Assembly (NCBI RefSeq): GCF_030463535.1
Contig: NC_132881.1
Span: 10,338,526-10,402,525 of the forward strand
Source: Salminus brasiliensis
Taxonomy: Eukaryota; Chordata; Actinopteri; Characiformes; Bryconidae
Reading direction: 5' to 3'
Length of the DNA stretch: 64,000 nucleotides
In this document: one piece after another, positions 57,535-64,000 of the stretch
Layout: each line of letters starts with the position of its first letter
Position numbering within the stretch: position 1 is the stretch's first letter
Notes under the pieces: model-generated
Databases searched by the model: none
Seen by the model: only the letters and a program-made list of their open reading frames with translations
Told to the model about the DNA's origin: nothing
Position numbers and translations under genes: made by a program

Positions 57535-58057
57535 CTACCTGACTGGTTTTCTATATCAACACAATATAGCTTCAGGCAAACTCAAAAACATTCTCTTGCA
57601 TACAAACTTCACACAGACAGCAAAAACAACTTCCCTGATTAGGAACCTCTGCATTTTCCAGAAACAAATAACATCAACTCTGAAAGCTTGTCTCAATTGC
57701 TTAAACCTATCATATACATGTACAGAGTACTAGACCTTGTCACGCAGAATGTACACACAAAACTTAGCATCTTTTGTTTACCCTTCAGGTTCCGTTTAAA
57801 CATCTTTTAATGGATCAGTAAACATCATTCTGATTCAGAAAAGGCTAAAATCCTACATTTCAAACTGCTTCATCTCACTTTTCACAAATACATGCAGAAT
57901 CTTCTGCAGCACAAATATGTTCCAATACCCCAACATCAAACAGAATATTTCTGAAAGTTTGAAATTGCTATTAATTAGGTAAAAAGACTAGAGAAAATCT
58001 TGCAAATAAAAGTACAAAAAGGTAGTAGACAGAGCTATAAAGAAGAGGAAACACTCT

Positions 58058-58147
58058 CGACTCTGCTGGGACTCGAACCCACAACCTTTGAATTGCTCCA
58101 GCTATTTATCTAAAAGGCCAATGCGCTATCCACTGCTACACAGAGCC
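58058..58147 (-). tRNA. tRNA-Arg-like, anticodon TTT
   Basis: Class C. Confidence 0.65.
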
Positions 58148-58383
58148 CAGGTGAAGAAACTGGTTCCTTGGCCAACCTTCCTATAAAATAACAGTAGTGC
58201 TGCTAATATTTGAGGCAAATAATGAATTTACTACGCATATGTAAATCCCAGTGGTCTGATGATTATCTGCAAGTCTAAGCACACACCAAAGCTCTGCATA
58301 CTGTTAGTCATAGTCTGACGCCAATAAAAAAAGGTTTGATTTACTCATTGTAGCAGTTACTGATTAAAGATTACCCAAGGAAA

Positions 58384-58457
58384 AGGCACCGCTGGGATTC
58401 GAACCCAGGATCTCCTGTTTACTAGACAGGCGGTACAACCAACTAAGCCACGGCGCC
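58384..58457 (-). tRNA. tRNA-Thr (AGT), D-arm variant
   Basis: As 50077. Confidence 0.82.
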
Positions 58458-58980
58458 CTACATGACTGGTTTTCTATATCAACACAATATAGCTTCAGGC
58501 AAACTCAAAAACATTCTCTTGCATACAAACTTCACACAGACAGCAAAAACAACTTCCCTGATTAGGAACCTCTGCATTTTCCAGAAACAAATCACATCAA
58601 CTCTGAAAGCTTGTCTCAATTGCTTAAACCTATCATATACATGTACAGAGTACTAGACCTTGTCACGCAGAATGTACACACAAAACTTAGCATCTTTTGT
58701 TTACCCTTCAGGTTCCGTTTAAACATCTTTTAATGGATCAGCAAACATCATTCTGATTCAGAAAAGGCTAAAATCCTACATTTCAAACTGCTTCATCTCA
58801 CTTTTCACAAATACATGCAGAATCTTCTGCAGCACAAATATGTTCCAATACCCCAACATCAAACAGAATATTTCTGAAAGTTTGAAATTGCTATTAATTA
58901 GGTAAAAAGACTAGAGAAAATCTTGCAAATAAAAGTACAAAAAGGTAGTAGACAGAGCTATAAAGAAGAGGAAACACTCT

Positions 58981-59070
58981 CGACTCTGGTGGGACTCGAA
59001 CCCACAAGCTTTGAAATGCTCCAGCTATTTATCTAGAAGTCCAATGCGCTATCCATTGCGCCACAGAGCC
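58981..59070 (-). tRNA. tRNA-Arg (TCT), intron
   Basis: Class A, as at 50674. Confidence 0.9.
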
Positions 59071-59306
59071 CAGGTAAAGAAACTGGTTCCTTGGCCAACC
59101 TTCCTATAAAATAACAGTAGTGCTGCTAATATTTGAGGCAAATAATAAATTTACTATGCATATGTAAATCCCAGTGGTCTGATGATTATCTGCAAGTCTA
59201 AGCACACACCAAAGCTCTACATACTGTTAGTCATAGTCTGACGCCAATAAAAAAAGGGTTGATTCACTCATTGTAGCAGTTACTGATTAAAGATTACCCA
59301 AGGAAA

Positions 59307-59380
59307 AGGCACCGCTGGGATTCGAACCCAGGATCTCCTGTTTACTAGACAGGCGGTACAACCAACTAAGCCACGGCGCC
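59307..59380 (-). tRNA. tRNA-Thr (AGT), D-arm variant
   Basis: As 50077, in a unit that otherwise matches the 51000 unit: a likely conversion patch. Confidence 0.82.
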
Positions 59381-59903
59381 CTACCTGACTGGTTTCTAAT
59401 ATCAACACAATAAAGCTTCAGGCAAACTCACAAACATTCTCTTGCATACAAATTTCACACAGACACCAAAAACAACTTCCCTGATTAGGAACCTCTGCAT
59501 TTTCCAGAAACAAATAACATCAACTCTGAAAGCTTGTCTCAATTGCTTAAACCTATCATATACATGTACAGAGTACTAGACCTTGTCACACAGAATGTAC
59601 ACACAAAACTTAGCATCTTTTGTTTACCCTTCAGGTTCCGTTTAAACATCTTTTAATGGATCAGCAAACATTATTCTGATTCAGAAAAGGCTAAAATCCT
59701 ACATTTCAAACTGCTTCATCTCACTTTTCACAAATACATGCAGAATCTTCTGCAGCACAAATATGTTCCAATACCCCAACATCAAACAGAATATTTCTGA
59801 AAGTTTGAAATTGCTATTAATTAGGTAAAAAGACTAGAGAAAATCTTGCAAATAAAAGTACAAAAAGGTAGTAGACAGAGCTATAAAGAAGAGGAAACAC
59901 TCT

Positions 59904-59993
59904 CGACTCTGCTGGGACTCGAACCCACAACCTTTGAATTGCTCCAGCTATTTATCTAAAAGGCCAATGCGCTATCCACTGCTACACAGAGCC
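59904..59993 (-). tRNA. tRNA-Arg-like, anticodon TTT
   Basis: Class C. Confidence 0.65.
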
Positions 59994-60229
59994 CAGGTGA
60001 AGAAACTGGTTCCTTGGCCAACCTTCCTATAAAATAACAGTCGTGCTGCTAATATTTGAGGCAAATAATGAATTTACTACGCATATGTAAATCCCAGTGG
60101 TCTGATGATTATCTGCAAGTCTAAGCACACACCAAAGCTCTGCATACTGTTAGTCATAGTCTGACACCAATAAAAAAAGGTTTGATTTACTCATTGTAGC
60201 AGTTACTGATTAAAGATTACCCAAGGAAA

Positions 60230-60303
60230 AGGCACCGGTGGGATTCGAACCCAGGATCTCCTGTTTACTAGACAGGCGCTATAACCAACTAAGCCACGGC
60301 GCC
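60230..60303 (-). tRNA. tRNA-Thr (AGT), T-stem mismatch
   Basis: As 42692. Confidence 0.82.
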
Positions 60304-60827
60304 CTACATGACTGGTTTTCTATATCAACACAATATAGCTTCAGGCAAACTCAAAAACATTCTCTTGCATACAAACTTCACACAGACAGCAAAAACAACT
60401 TCCCTGATTAGGAACCTCTGCATTTTCCAGAAACAAATAACATCAACTCTGAAAGCTTGTCTCAATTGCTTAAACCTATCATATACATGTTCAGAGTACT
60501 AGACCTTGTCACGCAGAATGTACACACAAAACTTAGCATCTTTTGTTTACCCTTCAGGTTCTGTTTAAACATCTTTTAATGGATCAGCAAACATCATTCT
60601 GATTCAGAAAAGGCTAAAATCCTACATTTCAAATTGCTTCATCTCAATTTTCACAAATACATGCAGAATCTTCTGCAGCACAAATATGTTCCAATACCCC
60701 AACATCAAACAGAATATTTCTGAAAGTTTGAAATTGCTATTAATTAGGTAAAAAGACTAGAGAAAATCTTGCAAAAAAAAAGTACAAAAAGGTAGTAGGC
60801 AGAGCTATAAAGAAGAGGAAACACTCT

Positions 60828-60917
60828 TGACTCTGGTGGGACTCGATCCCACAACCATTGAACTGCTCCAGCTATTCATCTAGAAGTCCAATGCGCTATC
60901 CACTGCTACACAGAGCC
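60828..60917 (-). tRNA. tRNA-Arg (TCT), both promoter boxes altered
   Basis: Class D. Confidence 0.65.
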
Positions 60918-61153
60918 CAGGTGAAGAAACTGGTTCCTTGGCCAACCTTCCTATAAAATAACAGTAGTGCTGCTAATATTTGAGGCAAATAATGAATTTA
61001 CTATGCATATGTAAATCCCAGTGGTCTGATGATTATCTGCAAGTCTAAGCACACACCAAAGCTCTACATACTGTTAGTCATAGTCTGACGCCAATAAAAA
61101 AAGGGTTGATTCACTCATTGTAGCAGTTACTGATTAAAGATTACCCAAGGAAA

Positions 61154-61227
61154 AGGCACCGCTGGGATTCGAACCCAGGATCTCCTGTTTACTAGACAGG
61201 CGCTATAACCAACTAAGCCACGGCGCC
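61154..61227 (-). tRNA. tRNA-Thr (AGT)
   Basis: Consensus copy. Confidence 0.93.
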
Positions 61228-61750
61228 CTACCTGACTGGTTTCTAATATCAACACAATAAAGCTTCAGGCAAACTCACAAACATTCTCTTGCATACAAAT
61301 TTCACACAGACAGCAAAAACAACTTCCCTGATTAGGAACCTCTGCATTTTCCAGAAACAAATAACATCAACTCTGAAAGCTTGTCTCAATTGCTTAAACC
61401 TATCATATACATGTACAGAGTACTAGACCTTGTTACACAGAATGTACACACAAAACTTAGCATCTTTTGTTTACCCTTCAGGTTCCGTTTAAACATCTTT
61501 TAATGGATCAGCAAACATTATTCTGATTCAGAAAAGGCTAAAATCCTACATTTCAAACTGCTTCATCTCACTTTTCACAAATACATGCAGAATCTTCTGC
61601 AGCACAAATATGTTCCAATACCCCAACATCAAACAGAATATTTCTGAAAGTTTGAAATTGCTATTAATTAGGTAAAAAGACTAGAGAAAATCTTGCAAAT
61701 AAAAGTACAAAAAGGTAGTAGACAGAGCTATAAAGAAGAGGAAACACTCT

Positions 61751-61840
61751 CGACTCTGGTGGGACTCGAACCCACAACCTTTGAATTGCTCCAGCTATTT
61801 ATCTAGAAGGCCAATGCGCTATCCATTGCGCCATAGAGCC
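61751..61840 (-). tRNA. tRNA-Arg (TCT), intron
   Basis: Class B with intact T-loop. Confidence 0.82.
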
Positions 61841-62076
61841 CAGGCGAAGAAACTGGTTCCTTGGCCAACCTTCCTATAAAATAACAGTAGTGCTGCTAAT
61901 ATTTGAGGCAAATAATAAATTTACTATGCATATGTAAATCCCAGTGGTCTGATGATTATCTGCAAGTCTAAGCACACACCAAAGCTCTGCATACTGTTAG
62001 TCATAGTCTGACGCCAATAAAAAAAGGGTTGATTTACTCATTGTAGCAGTTACTGATTAAAGATTACCCAAGGAAA

Positions 62077-62150
62077 AGGCACAGCTGGGATGCGAACTCA
62101 GGATCTCCTGTTTACTAGACAGGCGCTATAACCAACTAAGCCACGGCACC
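62077..62150 (-). tRNA. tRNA-Thr (AGT), degenerate
   Basis: Class m, as at 29770. Confidence 0.7.
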
Positions 62151-62673
62151 CTACCTGACTGGTTTTCTATATCAACACAATATAGCTTCAGGCAAACTCA
62201 AAAACATTCTCTTGCATACAAACTTCACACAGACAGCAAAAACAACTTCCCTGATTAGGAACCTCTGCATTTTCCAGAAACAAATAACATCAACTCTGAA
62301 AGCTTGTCTCAATTGCTTAAACCTATCATATACATGTACAGAGTACTAGACCTTGTCACGCAGAATGTACACACAAAACTTAGCATCTTTTGTTTACCCT
62401 TCAGGTTCCGTTTAAACATCTTTTAATGGATCAGTAAACATCATTCTGATTCAGAAAAGGCTAAAATCCTACATTTCAAACTGCTTCATCTCACTTTTCA
62501 CAAATACATGCAGAATCTTCTGCAGCACAAATATGTTCCAATACCCCAACATCAAACAGAATATTTCTGAAAGTTTGAAATTGCTATTAATTAGGTAAAA
62601 AGACTAGAGAAAATCTTGCAAATAAAAGTACAAAAAGGTAGTAGACAGAGCTATAAAGAAGAGGAAACACTCT

Positions 62674-62763
62674 CGACTCTGCTGGGACTCGAACCCACAA
62701 CCTTTGAATTGCTCCAGCTATTTATCTAAAAGGCCAATGCGCTATCCACTGCTACACAGAGCC
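62674..62763 (-). tRNA. tRNA-Arg-like, anticodon TTT
   Basis: Class C. Confidence 0.65.
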
Positions 62764-62999
62764 CAGGTGAAGAAACTGGTTCCTTGGCCAACCTTCCTAT
62801 AAAATAACAGTAGTGCTGCTAATATTTGAGGCAAATAATGAATTTACTACGCATATGTAAATCCCAGTGGTCTGATGATTATCTGCAAGTCTAAGCACAC
62901 ACCAAAGCTCTGCATACTGTTAGTCATAGTCTGACGCCAATAAAAAAAGGTTTGATTTACTCATTGTAGCAGTTACTGATTAAAGATTACCCAAGGAAA

Positions 63000-63073
63000 A
63001 GGCACCGGTGGGATTCGAACCCAGGATCTCCTGTTTACTAGACAGGCGCTATAACCAACTAAGCCACGGCGCC
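63000..63073 (-). tRNA. tRNA-Thr (AGT), T-stem mismatch
   Basis: As 42692. Confidence 0.82.
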
Positions 63074-63596
63074 CTACCCGACTGGTTTTCTATATCAACA
63101 CAATATAGCTTCAGGCAAACTCAAAAACATTCTCTTGCATACAAACTTCACACAGACAGCAAAAACAACTTCCCTGATTAGGAACCTCTGCATTTTCCAG
63201 AAACAAATAACATCAACTCTGAAAGCTTGTCTCAATTGCTTAAACCTATCATATACATGTACAGAGTACTAGACCTTGTCACGCAGAATGTACACACAAA
63301 ACTTAGCATCTTTTGTTTACCCTTCAGGTTCTGTTTAAACATCTTTTAATGGATCAGCAAACATCATTCTGATTCAGAAAAGGCTAAAATCCAACATTTC
63401 AAATTGCTTCATCTCACTTTTCACAAATACATGCAGAATCTTCTGCAGCACAAATATGTTCCAATACCCCAACATCAAACAGAATATTTCTGAAAGTTTG
63501 AAATTGCTATTAATTAGGTAAAAAGACTAGAGAAAATCTTGCAAAAAAAAGTACAAAAAGGTAGTAGGCAGAGCTATAAAGAAGAGGAAACACTCT

Positions 63597-63686
63597 TGAC
63601 TCTGGTGGGACTCGATCCCACAACCATTGAACTGCTCCAGCTATTCATCTAGAAGTCCAATGCGCTATCCACTGCTACACAGAGCC
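63597..63686 (-). tRNA. tRNA-Arg (TCT), both promoter boxes altered
   Basis: Class D. Confidence 0.65.
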
Positions 63687-63922
63687 CAGGTGAAGAAACT
63701 GGTTCCTTGGCCAACCTTCCTATAAAATAACAGTAGTGCTGCTAATATTTGAGGCAAATAATGAATTTACTACGCATATGTAAATCCCAGTGGTCTGATG
63801 ATTATCTGCAAGTCTAAGCACACACCAAAGCTCTGCATACTGTTAGTCATAGTCTGACGCCAATAAAAAAAGGTTTGATTTACTCATTGTAGCAGTTACT
63901 GATTAAAGATTACCCAAGGAAA

Positions 63923-63996
63923 AGGTACCGCTGGGATTCGAACCCAGGATCTCCTGTTTACTAGACAGGCGCTATAACCAACTAAGCCACGGCGCC
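63923..63996 (-). tRNA. tRNA-Thr (AGT), acceptor mismatch
   Basis: As 46385; last gene before the window edge. Confidence 0.82.
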
Positions 63997-64000
63997 CAAC

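Larger units (their letters stand above)
11031..64000 (-). repeat. Tandem tRNA-Arg/tRNA-Thr array, 923-bp unit
   Basis: The unit has one tRNA-Arg-type and one tRNA-Thr-type gene, both on the minus strand, separated by spacers of about 237 and 525 bp. Spacing is 923 bp almost everywhere (924 where one A is added to an A-run). Thr genes are followed at once by TTTT on their own strand (a Pol III terminator); the first T-run after Arg genes lies about 40 nt downstream. TATA-like words (CTATAAAAT on the plus strand after Arg, CTATATCAA after Thr) lie about 20-40 bp upstream of the genes. The left edge is a partial unit, and the right edge is cut by the window. The Maverick occupies 14141-28129 within one unit. 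Small open frames starting at 'MTGFLYQHN' are spacer sequence. Confidence 0.97.

Noticed and set aside
42770-60502. Repeated 64-codon open frames beginning MTGFLYQHN in several array units
   Set aside because: They arise only where 'acctgac' became 'acatgac' in the spacer just upstream of tRNA-Thr; no conserved coding signal, and the frame is broken in most units.
11031-64000. Regularly spaced repeats as a CRISPR-like array
   Set aside because: The unit is 923 bp with tRNA genes in a eukaryotic genome; no short repeat/spacer pattern.

Overview
The window is vertebrate, almost certainly teleost fish, genomic DNA. The evidence is a tRNA-derived SINE and Tc1/mariner, L1-like and L2/CR1-like fragments of types common in fish, Pol III tRNA genes with vertebrate-type sequences (including an intron-bearing tRNA-Arg-TCT), and a 14-kb Maverick/Polinton (adintovirus-like) element of the kind that is abundant in fish. 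The species cannot be fixed from the sequence alone.

Layout. (1) Bases 1 to about 11,030 are ordinary repeat-rich intergenic DNA: MITE-like and Tc1-like fragments, a SINE, an L1-type endonuclease remnant (about 4930-5375, minus), a decayed L2/CR1-type LINE (about 8725-11,028, minus) split by a solo LTR (10007-10539) with a CAGT target duplication, and several partly duplicated blocks of exon-like sequence. No intact host protein gene is seen. (2) From about 11,031 to the right edge lies a tandem array with a 923-bp unit, each unit carrying one tRNA-Arg (TCT, 17-nt intron) and one tRNA-Thr (AGT), all on the minus strand. I count 43 Thr and 42 Arg loci. They fall into a small set of sequence classes arranged in higher-order patterns; many have damaged promoter boxes or stems, and twelve Arg copies carry a changed TTT anticodon. 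The array runs past the window end. (3) One array unit is interrupted at 14141-28129 by a Maverick/Polinton flanked by a perfect 6-bp AATAAC target duplication, 138 bp upstream of a tRNA-Thr gene.

The element. It has long terminal inverted repeats (about 0.75 kb left, about 0.9 kb right because of one extra 160-bp repeat) that reach into a pair of paralogous terminal genes. Two gene blocks converge on a shared polyadenylation region near 21.2 kb. The plus block is: terminal paralog (left), a seven-exon gene with tiny phase-1 exons, protein-primed family B DNA polymerase (broken), packaging ATPase, small basic virion-type protein, and a conserved 253-aa protein. The minus block, from the right end inwards, is: terminal paralog (442 aa), a 123-aa protein with a Bcl-2-like motif, retrovirus-like integrase with chromodomain (frameshifted), penton-like minor capsid protein, a pVI/pX-like basic protein, double-jelly-roll major capsid protein (one frameshift, one stop), and an adenain-like cysteine protease.

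These genes together would replicate, package, mature and integrate a virus-like linear DNA. This copy is defective: polymerase, integrase and major capsid genes are broken, while ATPase, protease, penton and the small virion proteins remain open. The least described parts are the modular micro-exon gene, the terminal paralog pair (one copy has lost its original start codon), and the iterated terminal motif.
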